A stretch of 64,000 nt of DNA from Antennarius striatus (taxonomy: Eukaryota > Chordata > Actinopteri > Lophiiformes > Antennariidae): the NCBI RefSeq assembly GCF_040054535.1, contig NC_090789.1:6738697-6802696 (forward strand), given 5' to 3'. The notes under the pieces are model-generated. The model was given only the letters and a program-made list of their open reading frames with translations. It was not told where the DNA came from and did not search any database. Below are positions 22,712 to 36,333 of the stretch, in pieces. Positions within the stretch are counted from its first letter, which is position 1. Each line of letters opens with the position of its first letter. The position numbers and the translations under genes were made by a program.

Positions 22712-24700
22712 TCAGTAGACCCAATTCACCGGGACCCACTGGGGCTCACTGCACAGTTTGTCCACAGAGGCCTGTAACACCTCGAAGGCCTTGTCCAGGT
22801 TGTCGTTGACGATGGTCAGGTCGAAGTAGTGGCTGTACGCCCTCTGGATCCGGGCGCTCTCATCCACTGTCTTCCTCAGGTCCACATCCTGCTGGTCAAC
22901 AGAGGGCAGGTGAGTTTTTCCAGCTACACAGATAAAGAATTTTTTTGCAGTATAAGGCGCACTTAACAAATGGCCTATTTAAAATAAATTCATATAAAAG
23001 GCTCACTGGATTAGAAAGCGCATCTGATTATAAGGCACACCTTCAATGAGTGGCCTATTTTAAAACATTTTCATATATAAGGCGCAGTGTCGGTATTTGA
23101 GGCTTTCAGGTGCGCCTTATAGTGTGGAAAATACTGCACACATCTGAATTACCCGACATCCTGTCATTGTAACATCACCGAACAAAATCTGACTGCTGCT
23201 CTGCCTCCAGCCTGTAGTGGGCGCTGTCACCCTGTTCTCCTCCAGGAAGGAGTTGTAAACTCCAGTTCTGTCACCTAGGAGTTTTACAACTCTCCCATTT
23301 TTGATGTTGTCGGTCCATCTCTTTGTTTTATCACTGTTTGGATTAATACAATCGTTGAGTGTGTGTTGATGATGTGCTTTGGGGCTAGCTCACCGTCAGT
23401 TGTTTAGTGGTGATGCCTGCGTCCACCACAGCTTTATGCATGGCCTTAAGTGTATCAAAATCTGGTGCTGCGATGAAAACCACGTAAGGCATGAACTCCG
23501 CAGTTTTCAGGACTTTCAGAGCCTGAGGAGACGCAGAGGAGACGTCCTTACGTATAGAATAGAGAATAGAATCCACGCAGCTCTGAAACTTCGCTCTCCT
23601 TTTACCTGCGGGTTGACGTCCAGGATGCAGCTGCGTCCCGTGGCCACGACCTCGTGGATGGACTCGATTTTGGTGCCGTACAGGTTACCGTCATACTCTC
23701 CGTGCTCCAGGAAGCGTCCGGCCTTCACGTCCACCTCCATCTCCGTCCTGGAGGTGAAGTGGTACGAGTTGCTATTCAGCTCCTCATCACGTGGCCGTCG
23801 TGACGTGTCTTAAAAGGTGACCCTCAGTTAATAGTTTGAACAGATTTCTCTTTCATTTGCATTTAAAATTTTAGACATAAAAACTGCGTACATGGTATGG
23901 TGGTGCCAAAGCGCGTGGGATGAAGCACCATCAGCCTGTTCTTTAAGCTGCGCCGGCCCACGCCCTGAGCGCCAATCAGAACCAGTGTCTTCCTCTGGAA
24001 AGGCGGCACCTTGGCCACTTCTTCGTAGATCTGCAGCTCATGTCTGTCAAACTCTGTTTAGAAGGAAGTACAATTATTACCCAGTGAAAGTAAGCATAAC
24101 ACATTTAAAACGTTTAAAAATCAAAAGCATGAACCGACCTGCATTCTTAGCTGTCAGGTACATCATCTTCTTCTTCTTCTTACCAGCTATGGTTCCACAA
24201 AGGATCCCTGTAACAGAGGATGTACGTTTAGTTGTTATTACAGCCTGTGGCCAGGGGAGGGCGGACGCGGACCATTTTCCAAAGGGAAACACGACTACAA
24301 AGAGCTATCTGGTGAAAAATTTTCCAAGCTTTTCAACATCAGCATGGCTTAATAGAAAAACAGGCACAAACTCCAACATACCTGATCCATCCAACTCTCT
24401 TGGGACAAAGGCTTTCCTCTTCTCTTCCAAGAACTGACTTGGAATCAGTCCCGTTGCTCCGCCGACCACATGACATGCCTGTCACAGATTGCAGATCAGT
24501 TAAGGTGTGTGTTGGAAGTCAAAAGAAAAAGAATGAAAGACGGCTGACCTGCCACCAGTTGGGATCCTCTCTGTTCACGATCTGGAGGATGTCGCCTTTC
24601 TTGAAGGCCATGCCTGCCTCTCTGCAGGGAATCAGGTTGTCGTGGGCAGGGTTGTAGTCAAAGTATGGCCTCACATACACCTGTGGCAAACGCACACACA

Positions 24701-24742
<42 letters not shown>

Positions 24743-25693
24743 TCAGGGGGAAAGTTTGTCTCAGTTAATATAAGTTGATGATGAAAGCAGACAAGCACAA
24801 AAAAAGATGTCAAGACTCGACCTCAGCATGATGTGCAGCACAGCAGCCCCATTCACACTCATTATGTCGAGTGCGTGACGCTGCCCTCGCACAGCTGTTC
24901 CCGCTGTGCCGAGCAGCGGACACCAGGAAGAGTAAGTGCTCTCGCCGGCACATCAGATTAAACAAGGAAAGCAATAAAACAAGCCAGTAAAATATTCTGT
25001 GCAGCGCGCTCACTTCCAGCGGAGCAGGAAGTGACTTTGCTTTATGTCTCATTTTGTTGTCGGTGCTTGGAATTCAATTTGCAGCTCTGTTCTGGAAGAA
25101 CAAGATCTTCATTTGCTTTTAAAACAGGCTGCAAAAGAATTGTGGCCAAAAAAACACCTAAAGAAATTACTCTACTCTCCTTGTAGCATGAGATTATGAG
25201 AAGTGTGTGTGTGAGTGTGACCTAGATAATACATGGAGGGTTATTAATAGGGTTCACATTCCTGTGGAGGGGATTGTATGAGGACTGAATCAAACATCAC
25301 TGCCCAACATCTGCCTCTCATTACGTTATGTGTGTGTGTGTGTGTGTGTTTACCTGTGGAGGTGCTGGAGCGTCTCGGTAGCTCGGGAGTATTTTCAGGG
25401 TGATCCCTCCGCTGCAGGCTTTGAGCATCTCCTGCAGCTCGGTGGGGTTGTTACCAACGTCCTTCCCGTTGACCTCCTTTATGATGTCGCCCACGTGGAG
25501 GAGACCCTGCCTGTCGATCATCCCGCCGTGGAGGATCCTGGCGATGACGAGGTCGTCTTTCTCCACGCGGAAAGTCACGCCCTGAGAGGACGGAGGGAGA
25601 CAGGGATGATGCTTAACTTCTGCTGCTCGGATGAGCAATCGCCTTCACCCGCAATTCTCAATTATTGATAGAATAATGCACTCAGCCTGAAGA

Positions 25694-25765
<72 letters not shown>

Positions 25766-27436
25766 ACACACACACTCTTGGGACCGTCTTGCTCTGCTCA
25801 CCAGTGGTTCTCCGGCCTTCTTTCGGATGCCAATCATGCGCACGGCGTCGGCCTGCATCAGCGCGTTGTTCACCGCGGCGTCGTTTCCTGGTTCAGTCGG
25901 GGGCGGGACTTCGTAGCACTTAGACGCCACCATGTCATGAGCCTCCAAGAGAGACTGAAGAAAAGACGAAGACAAAGCAGGAGAGACGTTGGGCGCCAGT
26001 TTGCTGACTTTAAGAGGCCTTTGTGTTGATGCTACGCCTTTAGCATCATGAGTGAATTTTTGGAATTAAAATGACGACAACAGCCACTAAATACCAGGCT
26101 GTAAAGTCCTGAGTGCCTGAATCCAGGCTGAACGGAAATAAAAAGTAATTATCTAATGGCTCCAGTTCCAAATATGGATTATCACCTAACTCTAATCATT
26201 TTGGTATTAATTTGCGTCTTTCAACCGAGTTTCTGCTCAGGTTCCTTTTTCCCCCCCCCCAGCTGTCAGTCGACAGTAAACACGTCTTTAAATCCAGACA
26301 TCATGTGATGTAATATCACGTTTCCTCATTCCCACTCTCATTTATTCCCGACTTGACTCCCTCTCCATCCCTATATCTGTCTCTGTCTCAGTAGGTCAGA
26401 GGGGTGTTATCCTTCAGCTTAAAGCACGGCGTGCTCTGATTGGTGCAGAGGATACGATGGGCTAGCTCCTGTTGGTCTACCCAGGCTAAAGCCTCTTGTA
26501 GCTTTAAGGTGAGAAGTAATGTTTTACTGATGCACAAAGGCAGAATGCAAAACATCAATTGTGAGCGACTGTAAGTACAGTCGAAAGATTATAAGCATAG
26601 GCTTCCTATTCATTCTACAAACATTTAAACAGATAAATATGAAGGTAAAACTCTAATCTACACACAAACAAATACAAAGTACATTATTTTCCACACTATA
26701 AGACGCACTGGATTATAAGGTGCACCTTCAATGAATGGCCTATTTTTAAAAAAAAAAAATTATAAAATGAATCTGAGGACTCATCTTCAATGAATGTGCC
26801 TTATATTTTTCAAATATAAGGCACATTGGATTATAAGAAATTGAGAAAATTAAAGGCTTTTAGGTGCACCTTATAGTGTATAAAATATAATATATATAGC
26901 ACTTATTGATGAAGATGCAAAAGAAGATGCAAAAACTTAAGGTAAAAATTGATTATTCCCTATAGTCCCTGTACATAGAGCCTGAATCAATAGTAAGTCT
27001 ACTGGTTGTTAGTACAACCCAGAAATCCTCTCTGAGTGTGTTTGCCATGTCTCACCTGGAAATGCGGCTCCTGGAGAATCCGGGACAGTTCGGCTGTGCT
27101 GTCGTCTTTCACTTTCAGGTTGCTGATGTCACCCAGGATCTCCGTCACCAGCTCCACGTTGTTGTCCTGCACCGCCTCCAGCTTCACCTCCTCCAGCTGT
27201 TCGTGGGCCTAAAGGAGAAGAGAGGCGCTCAGTGCTCTGTGCAATGCTCGAGCTTCGTTTGTGTATATAACAATAAAGACTTTTATTGTGTGGAAGTGAG
27301 GATATTGTTGTCAGCGTAAAGGTGAGAGCTGACGTACGATGGGACTTTCCATAATGCCGCGCAGGAAGAGCAAGTCGATGTCTTTGACCCCAGCGGAGGT
27401 GGGAAGCTCGCCCACATTGTCCAACACCTGCTGCAT
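22712..27436 (-). CDS. pals2: MAGUK p55 scaffold protein Pals2 (MPP6)
   Basis: Eleven coding exons on the minus strand: 27338-27436, 27056-27208, 25802-25954, 25354-25581, 24549-24680, 24382-24478, 24139-24207, 23892-24053, 23606-23808, 23394-23522, 22712-22888; 1602 nt, 533 aa. Order: N-terminal MQQVLDN, L27 region (about 20-110), PDZ (about 136-211, [22 protein letters not shown]), SH3 (about 212-290), a basic [14 protein letters not shown], and a guanylate-kinase-like domain with [12 protein letters not shown]. It ends [11 protein letters not shown]. MAGUKs scaffold junctional and polarity proteins at the plasma membrane; their GK domain is normally inactive. The PDZ and the C-terminal [12 protein letters not shown] favour MPP6 over MPP2. 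Against family memory, six residues (VRSLAK) are missing at the first coding exon junction. Zebrafish has two copies; which one this is rests on synteny. Confidence 0.93.
22938..23138. mobile_element. Short MITE-like copy of the 'TATAAGGCGCAC' family (copy 4)
   Basis: Lies in the last pals2 intron. It shows GCAGTATAAGGCGCACT at the left and GTGCGCCTTATAGTGTGGAA at the right, with two internal TAAGGC(A/G)CA repeats. Confidence 0.7.
24694..24740. repeat. (CA)n microsatellite next to pals2 SH3 exon
   Basis: On the transcribed strand this is an interrupted TG run that ends about 15 nt before the 3' splice site of the exon at 24549-24680. Confidence 0.9.
25690..25775. repeat. (CA)n microsatellite in pals2 intron
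   Basis: Run of about 40 CA units between the PDZ exon and the preceding exon, only about 27 bp from the donor at 25801. Confidence 0.95.
26678..26890. mobile_element. Short MITE-like copy of the 'TATAAGGCGCAC' family (copy 5)
   Basis: Lies in a pals2 intron. Left end ATTTTCCACACTATAAGACG; right end GTGCACCTTATAGTGTATAA, with a diverged centre. Confidence 0.65.
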
Positions 27437-29341
27437 GGCTGGAAGGATGGGAGGAGAGAAAAAATAACACAGAAAGGAGGATTTTAATTAGACTTGTGAG
27501 TCGCAAAAGTCAGTGGACGTAACATATCAATATAGATGAAGAGGTGTGAAGAGCTAATACCTCAAGACCAGGGTCTCAAAGCCAGTGTAAGCCAACTTAA
27601 GACCATTAAAGCCCTGGGAATGTGTGCCTGTATGTGTGTGTGTGTGTGTGTGTGCGTAGTCATCGTCCAGTCATCGCTTGCGCACAGTTCATTCCCTCTG
27701 TGATTTTCTCAGCATCTACGCCTCTCATCATCCTCGACCTTGACTCACGTCTGTGGTGAGGTCGAGCCACACTCTGTCATTTCATCCTTCCATTTAGTAA
27801 AGTGCAGAATCAAGTAATCTGCAGCCTTGGAAAACACAAATCATGACATGCCCCTGTGCTCTATGATGATGAGCACACTTTACGATTTGCTCAGATATGT
27901 TTGTAGTTTTGGATCATTGACATGAGAAATTTAAGAGTTCATGCAAAAAAAAACATAAATGTCATAAACAGTGATGTCTTTTAAAATGTAATTTCACACC
28001 GACATGTTCTCATGTGAAAATTTGATTCAACGTGTGTTTTTTGCGAGTTTTGGATATGATTTTTCATCCCAAATGATTGTATTTCTGTATTTTTATTTTT
28101 AACTCTACATATACCGATTTGGATTTCAAAATCGAGTCAATCGTAATCATTTCGGTTAAACTGTAGCGTGACGGTGTCACGTGCACAAAAACAAACACAC
28201 AGCTGTACGAAGAGGTGAAAATACAATTTCATCTGCACAAACATGTCCAAGTAAAAACAGAACCGTAGATTTTTATCATTGTGTTGAAAGAAAACTGAAA
28301 TGTGAGATTATAAAAACTGCATAGCCACAAAGAATTTTAAAAAAAAGAAGAAAAAAAAAGGTGAAATTGGGACATGTGTTCTTTATGGACAGTTCATGTG
28401 GTGTTCACGTACACAAACACAAGGTTTCACAACCTGGAGTAAACACACAGTCTCACAGTAGAGCTGCAATTGCAGTTAAAATAACATTAAAGCAGCGTGA
28501 TTTCACTCCAGCCTCCGATTAGTCGTAATTCCACCTTCTAGAGTCACATATGACCACAGAACCAAGAAAAACTAACACATGGATCCCGCTGCGGGCCTGA
28601 CCTTTGCTCACTCTGTCAGCCAATCCATCCTTGACCCTACGAGTGTTTGCTCATCCTACAACCGTCCAGTGACGTCCAACCCCACCCACTAGCGCTGCTC
28701 TGCTTTAAATTCCTCCCTCTGCGGTCTCTGTCACCCCAACTAACCAATCCCTCTGTTTGTACGCCCACTAAAGCCTCGCATGATGCTGAGACCACCTGCT
28801 AAAAGAATTCCTACACCTGTTTCTCACAGAATGCAAAACAAGTCCAGAGAGAAAAGACCTGGCAACCTGCGTCATTTCTGAAAAGTAAACTGACGCATAA
28901 ACATCCCATCATACCCGACAAAATATATTTGTTTTTACAGCAATGCAGAATATGGGATGAGCTGTGGGATCCAAAGAAAAGACAAGAGTCCTAACTGATT
29001 TCACAAAGTATGAATTCATTACAAAAATCCTTTGCATTCCAAATCTGCTTTAAAGCATTAACTTTACTCCATTTATTTTATTAAAAAGGAGGCAACGGGA
29101 GGTGACATACCCCCCAAAAAACACACAAAATTTAATTTATAGAATGTTATAACACAACTAGACTTCAGGAATTGTTGTATATTTAAAGTTTAGGGAGGGT
29201 ACTCTCAACATTTCACATGTGCTCCAGACCGATGGACATCCGATAAAAATGTCTGAGAGTTAAAAATGAAAGCAAAGACCAGATGATCTATCTGTCACTT
29301 TGAACAGGTGAGATCTCACAGCTTCTCCGTCTTTTCCTCAC

Positions 29342-29468
29342 CTCCTGAAGTGCCCGGTTCCTGGGTGGACGGCTCAACCGCGTGACCCTCTGCTCCAGGC
29401 TGTCCCACGGGCGCCATCTCCTCCTCCTGCACCCCATTGGGACAGACATCCTCCATAGCTGTGACCAT
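29342..29468 (-). CDS. pals2: Candidate alternative N-terminal coding exon of pals2
   Basis: Reading the minus strand, ATG at 29468 (a second in-frame ATG at 29456) opens 42 codons of acidic, proline-rich peptide containing MEDVCPNGVQEEEMAPVGQ. It is followed by a good donor (GGAG|GTGAGG, exon end 29342) in phase 1. The first main coding exon begins two bases before its ATG (27438, after CAG), so the join is G+CC = Ala and then Met: the reading frame continues straight into MQQVLDN. MPP2 isoforms in mammals also carry extra residues before MQQVLDN. Codon composition looks coding-like. Whether it has its own promoter or an acceptor (GGCAG at about 29492) is unclear. Confidence 0.55.
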
Positions 29469-31699
29469 TGCCAATCCTTCCTTCCTCTTCCCTGCCACCA
29501 CAAGAATTCTAAAACTAAAAACTAAAAAAAACACACAAAAAAAAAACCACCAGCTGTCCTGCAACTGTCCTCCAATCGTCTGGGATGGCACTGCTGACCC
29601 ACTAAACTCCCACAAAAACAAAAACAAAAAAACAGAGGACAGGAGACACAAAGACAGTGACAATGGATTGGGATTAAAATCAGGGGATATTAAGAGATGA
29701 GTTGGGGGGGGGAGCAGCGGAGAGGTGAAGGAAAGATGAGGGGGGAGGAATTTAAGAGGAAGGGAAAAGGATGATGTGAAGATCAGTTCAGAGCGACGGG
29801 CATGAAAGGAGACGGAGCTAGAAAGCTGGATCGCACACAGATGTGGACGTGGGCTCTACGCTCATCAGTCCCCTCCTTCGGCATTGGCTTTAATACCTTC
29901 CCTGCCCACACACACACACACACGCACACACACACACGCACACACACACACACACACAAACTCACACACATATAATCCCAACCTCTCGCCTGCAGTTGAG
30001 CATTTGCTTCAGAATCCTTCCTCTTGTTTCCCCCATCTCATCCGAAGCCTGGATGGTGGTAGTGGTGGTGGTGGTGGTGGTGGGGCTCACATACCTGTCC
30101 ACATTGCTCATGGTGTTACGCAACTAATCTTACAAAAGATTAGTTGCGTCCCCCCTTCTTTGATGCCATTAAAACTGCTCAGATTTGGACCCCCGCTGCA
30201 GACATCTGCAGAAACTCATGAATGTCCGGGCCTAACCGGAGTGTGTTTTGTTCCTTGTTCCTTTTATTTTTTCTTTATTCTCTCTTCCTCCTTAAATAAA
30301 TGTGCCCTTCCCTCCTTACTTGTCGCTGGACTTGAGGTTGTAGATTCAAGTTAAAGCCTTTCATATCCGGTGTCTCGTCTTACGTGACGATGTTGGAAAT
30401 AATAACACTGGAGGATAATGGCAGGCAAGCAGCTCTGTGAGGCTGTATAGACACGGATGAATGGAGCTGAAGCTGATTATTAAACTAGCATGTATATAAT
30501 GACTAAGGTGTCAGTGTTTAGTGAGTATAATGGGAACCATTTTGGCCACCTTCATGTAGCATATAAGGATGCTTTAACATTTGTTCAGTGCAGCTGAAGC
30601 TGACTAGTCTGTCATTATGTTTGTGGATATTTCTTTACCGAACAACACATGGGACACTTTTGTTTTCGCTATTGTCAAACAAAAGCAGAATTTGGATGGA
30701 TAAATCGGAATATCGACAGGAGAAAAAAAGGTGAGTAGTTTGTCTAATTCCCTAAGAGTCATCCTCTGGGGACAATGAATGAATGTATAAAAGACTCCAC
30801 CCCTCCAGCATGAACTAAGCCCCTCCCTGAGCGACATCGCTGCACAAAGAGCAGATCTGTGGGATTTAATCTGCCCCGCCTCCCCCTGCACACAAATCAA
30901 CCCCTCCCCCAACCCCAGGACATTAGATTTTAATCCGGCCACGAAAGCACGGGATTACAGTCTCTCTCTCGCTCTCCTGAGAACATCCTGTGTTCAAACA
31001 TCTCTGGTTTCAGACTATTTTACTGATGTTGACTGAAATGCAACAGCTTTCATTTGACCCCAGTGTCAAACCCCCCCCCCAAAAAATAATTACACCAAAA
31101 CAAAGTTAAAGTAAATTTCTGATTGGTGACATGAGGATAAATGGTCCAGAATTATATTCTGCACAGACAACACTTTTGTCTAATTACTCGTCTGGAGGAA
31201 GTAAGACGATGAGGGCTGATTTCAGGGTTGACTGAGCTACAGCTGCATTATGAGGAGAAAACAAAGCATCATGGGAAGTCTGCTTAGTCTTGAAAATTGC
31301 ACAGAGTATGATGTCGTAGCATAATGAGAAAAATAAGATTCTGTTTGAATAAAGGAATTGGTTAAATATCCAGCAGTAACTCAATTATAGCAGTGACAAA
31401 ACCATAATGGTACCCATTAAATTTCAGTCATAGTGCCAGAATAATAATTTCAAGGTCCTTGAAGTGAAAGTGTTTTCAGTCTTTTAAGCCACGAGGACAA
31501 AAATACACACATACAAAAACCTGCTGCTTCATTGCTTCCTTCATAGTGATTTTTCTTTTTACAGCGATCATCTGCACATCCTCGCTTCAAAACCCGGCAG
31601 TCCTCCCATTCAGCTCGACAAAAACATGTCAGAAAACATTTCCCCAAAAGCTTACAGTTTCTCAGAAAAAATATAGGTGTCTAAAGAAATTGATTTTAC

Positions 31700-31763
31700 C
31701 TGTTTGAGTCGGTGTAGCCCAACCCCAGTCGCTAGTGGCTGCTCATCGGTCGACCGCGAAGAC
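31700..31763 (-). other. pals2: Candidate 5' UTR exon of pals2
   Basis: A 64-nt minus-strand segment bounded by an acceptor TGTCTTCAG and a donor AAACAG|GTAAAA, without an open start. It fits an untranslated exon between the promoter and the first coding exon. Splice-signal evidence only. Confidence 0.4.
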
Positions 31764-33555
31764 CTGAAGACAGAAGACAGTGAGTGAGACTTTGTTTTTA
31801 CCAGACATGTAAATGCAGTTCTGCTTGCATCATCGCATGTTCTTCATTCCGTACTCGGTTGATGATGCAGATATTAGCGCTTCTGTTTGACCTCTACGAA
31901 CATTTCAAGAACTTCTTCTGTCTGCTCTGTGGAATGTCTGATTCGTCTAGATCAAACCAGTCTCTTGAGATAAGAGTCTCGCCTGTAGGCGGGTACCATT
32001 GTTCCCTCGGAGTGATGCACAATTATCCAGGGAGGTTCATTGTCCTCGGCTATTCGAGGAAACCTCCATCATCAGTCAGCATTTGTCTAAAAAGCAGCAC
32101 TTATTCATTCCCAGATAGACTTGAAATTGCAAACTCAACATATGTTGTAGATGTTCATTACGTAAAACAAGAACCTAGGACAACAGATTCTCAAATTGTT
32201 TGAGTAGGGATTCCAAATGTGGACCTGCTCTCCTAAAAACAACCCTGACCCCTGTTGCATGACGTTTAAAGTCCCATTTATCTGATAGAACCAGAGGGCC
32301 TGGTGGCACTAAAGCTGTTCATGCTGCCACAAACAGCCATTGTCAAACGGACCGTTGGAAAATGCAAGCTGGCAAAAACAAAAACAATGAAATAGAGTGA
32401 TTACAAATAACCCATGGCTGCAATCACCCGCAAGACAATAAATTATCACTCTTTCACGCTTCATTTAGTTCAGCCTCGCTCATTTCCTCCATTTCCCTTT
32501 TTTCCTTGCCCTGAAGAAAGAAAGGATGGTTCGGTGTCCGGTGGAGATCGTCTCATCAAGGATCACGGGAATCTCCTCTCACATTCTGTCAAAACCAACC
32601 AAAAGCATCGATTCATATCCTGAATTCTTCTCTTTGTGAATCTACTTCCTCTTACACTTGGGTCTTTTCAATGATGAGAGCTAAATGGTCTTTAATTGTG
32701 TCAAATAAAAGAGAGCAAGGGCTCGATCCATTACGCAACACAGATTACAATCAGGTCTGAAGCTCTCAGTCGAAGTGAAAGATATCCCTTGTAAGAATGT
32801 TAATGGAGCCAAAGCCACTGTGACCATTCCTCATGAAATCATCTGCACCATCGAGCAGGAGCCGGACCAATGAAAGGTCTAAACGTGGAAGGAGAAGCAC
32901 ATAGAGGAGGTGAAACTCCAACCTTATGTATGGTATATATACAGTATAAGTATATATCTGTATGAATGATCAGGACTCGCTTCTGGATTCCAAGAAGATT
33001 TGAAGGAGTGGATCGTAACAGAATACAGAAAAGCGCACATTGGGAATCACTGAGGAAAGCAGACAGAGATGAGAATCCTTAAAGACTAGACGGAGCTAGG
33101 GATGACAAAACACCTACATAACCTGTTTTTCTAGAAACTGCTGACTAAGTGTAACTGTTCCAGATAATCTGTTTTTTTGTGTCTGAAAGTCCATGAAGGC
33201 TGTCAGAGATTTTGCTCCAGATAAAAGTAATGATGGAATCTACGTGTACGAACTTATTTACATGTCTGGGTCGTCTCAAGGACGAAAAACATGGAGCTGC
33301 GTTTTCATTTATCGTTGATATAGCACACCACTCCATTCCGCAGGTTCCCAAAATGTTCCTTTATGGACATCAGTTTCTCCTTTACTTCTCTTTAGACTGA
33401 AGGAAAAGCACAGGGAGCGTAGAGCAGGATGGTGTGAAGCCCTCTGAATGCCCCCTGGTTGCCGGGCAAACAAATGACGGACAGCTCATGGAGGCAGGAT
33501 TATGGAGGGATCAGAGGGTTTGGTTTGTACAAAACACTACTGCTTTCTCACACTG

Positions 33556-33674
<119 letters not shown>

Positions 33675-36300
33675 ACTCGAAGCAGAAATAAACATCAGCA
33701 CCCTGTGTGGTTTTAATTCCCCTATTTGTTGTCACGCTAACAGGAAATCTCAGCCTACCTGTGTCTCAACACGAACATTTAGTGATTTTATGGTTCTGGA
33801 TGGAGAACAACAATCTCACCCCTACGGCTTGAGACGCACAAATACAAACAGAGCCGAGCCTACGAGGCATCTTTCGTGGAGAAACCACACGATTCATGTC
33901 ATTATGTCTATTCACTTCTATTCTCCGCCTCATAAAAACATATTCTCTGCCCTCTTGTGCACTGCAGAACCCCGGGGGCACGGCGTTCTGGCAGCAGCCG
34001 CCACTCCTCAGTGACTTAAGAGCCAGATGTCTCTCTGCTAGCAGAGTCCTGGGTGGGAGGGTGGAATTAGTCTGCTTTCCTGACACCAGAAGTGTACTGT
34101 ACACACTCATATGTATGTGTATATGAGATGCTATTCATATACCTGCCCAACCATCCTCCCCCCACCATCACAATTACTACCCCCCATCCTGTCCAGGCTT
34201 GCAAACAGTCACCCGCTGCCCCCCAGAGAAGCACCAATGTAGGTCACTCCATGTGTTAACACAGCCACTCAGTAAGAGGATTACAACCAGGATGGCTAGT
34301 CACCATTAACAGATGAGTATCTGCAGAACATTTACCAAAAAACATGTTTATTATATGTCATATGTCTGGATCACGCTTCTCCAAATGTACACACACACAC
34401 ACACACACACATACACACACACACAATCTAAATAAACAGCAGCTTTCTTCAGATTTATGATGACTTTAAACACAAAGACATGGATTCTTGCATCACTGGA
34501 CACTCCCCATCAGTCTCCTTGGCATCGACCCGTCAGCTGGTGGGATGGGAGGATTCATCGCCGTCTGCAGCCCGGGCGAACGCCTTCGGCACTGAACGTG
34601 CAGCATCTCCATAATGAGCACATGGTAACTTAATCTAACTCCCCACATGTCTACGTCTGCTTCCTCTCAGCCCTCCCTCCTATCCCAGCCCACACCCCCA
34701 CCCCACCCCTGCTACTAACAGTTAGCATTAAGGAGGAGGTGAGGAGGGGCGAGGGGAGGTTGAAGTGATGCAACAGCTCCTAACAAGGCTGCAAAGTTTT
34801 AAAAAAATGAGAACAGTGATGTTTTTTTTTTTAAATGGATCTAACTGGGCAGATATGAGGAAATGGGTTCACCCAGAGAAGATTCCTTATCCTGTGTTCA
34901 TCATGACATCAGGATCTCACAAGTCCTGCTGAACAATGACTTCACCACTGTCTGATGGCAGCAACACAAAATACTTCTGATTTTATCTGGTCTTATTCGT
35001 CACCTTCCTCTTCTTCATCGGTCATCGCAGATTCAGCGTTCAGATCGAGCAGACTGCAGAAGCTCCACGTTAACTAACTATTATTCCATGATGGCTGTTA
35101 TGGTGTCGGTTATTTTGTTAGGCAGGGAGGGGCAGTCTGGTGTGAGAATGAGCGTTGATTGTGGGTGTGCAGATAACAACCCTGTGATGCATGAGTTGTT
35201 GCAGCTGGGGGATTTGAGTCACGCCAGTCTGTGTGTGTGTGTGTGTGTGTGTATCCCTTCCTCCATCCCTCACTTCTTCAGCCCCTTCCTCCTCTTTTCT
35301 ATGCAGACGACCCCCCCCCTTTAGCTGTGTATTGATGATGAAGCAGCAGAAGCGTCTGTTGGATTCGGCCTCTGAGTGACTCACCACTGACTCCCAAGCG
35401 CTCAAACATTGGAAGAGCTTGTTTACCTTGAAATCTATGTTTTACTCTGAGTCCTGGGACTCATTCAGAGCAGCTTGGTACGTTTACTACGGTAAAATTA
35501 CCTTCACACAAGCAAATTCCTACTTCTTCTACTTCCACTGGGTTGCATTCCACAGATCCAAGTCATCCAAAGTTCCACCAAACAACCACCACATAGCAAT
35601 AGTCACAAAAAAATGCAGAAGAATATGATAGATTTCTGTAGATTTATCTATTTTTAAAAAATGAAATGCTATGAACTGTCTCAAACAGAAAAGCAGTATA
35701 AGCATTGTTTGTTTCGTAAGGACAATAAATATATTTAAATTCAGTGCATTTTCCAGCTTCAGCAGGTCATCCTGGATATCCCAGTCCAGAAACTTGAGAT
35801 TTACTCACATGCACTCAACTGCTTTTGGCCCATTCCCTTCCTCCTTTTATTTCTCCTATTAGATTCATAAAATCTAATTAGGGCATAATGGGATTGAAAG
35901 GAAGAGAGGAAGAAGGATCATAAATTCTACTTAAGATGCAACCAGATTCAAACTCTCAGCCGTCTTCTGGTCTTTGTAGCCCCTCCCAGGAAGGATCCCC
36001 AAGGATGTTGCGTATGTGCATCGGGCTTCCCCCATCACGTGAACCCGTTTAAAGCGCTTATAAATCTCACCAAGTGAGCCTGCGTTCTCCTGGCTGACTG
36101 AGGTCCAATCATTCACTGGAGAGCTGCTCGGTCGCTGTGATATGAAAGTGGTTTTACGTTTCCATTAAGTGCTCACACAAAGTGGATCTGATGCATCATT
36201 ACTACAGGGTGCACTCATGCATCCAGCGGAGCGAAGAAGTCAAATCAATAGCAGCGTGTTGGCTGCGCCTCCGGTCGGTCATCCTGTGCCAAGCCGCGTT

Positions 36301-36333
<33 letters not shown>

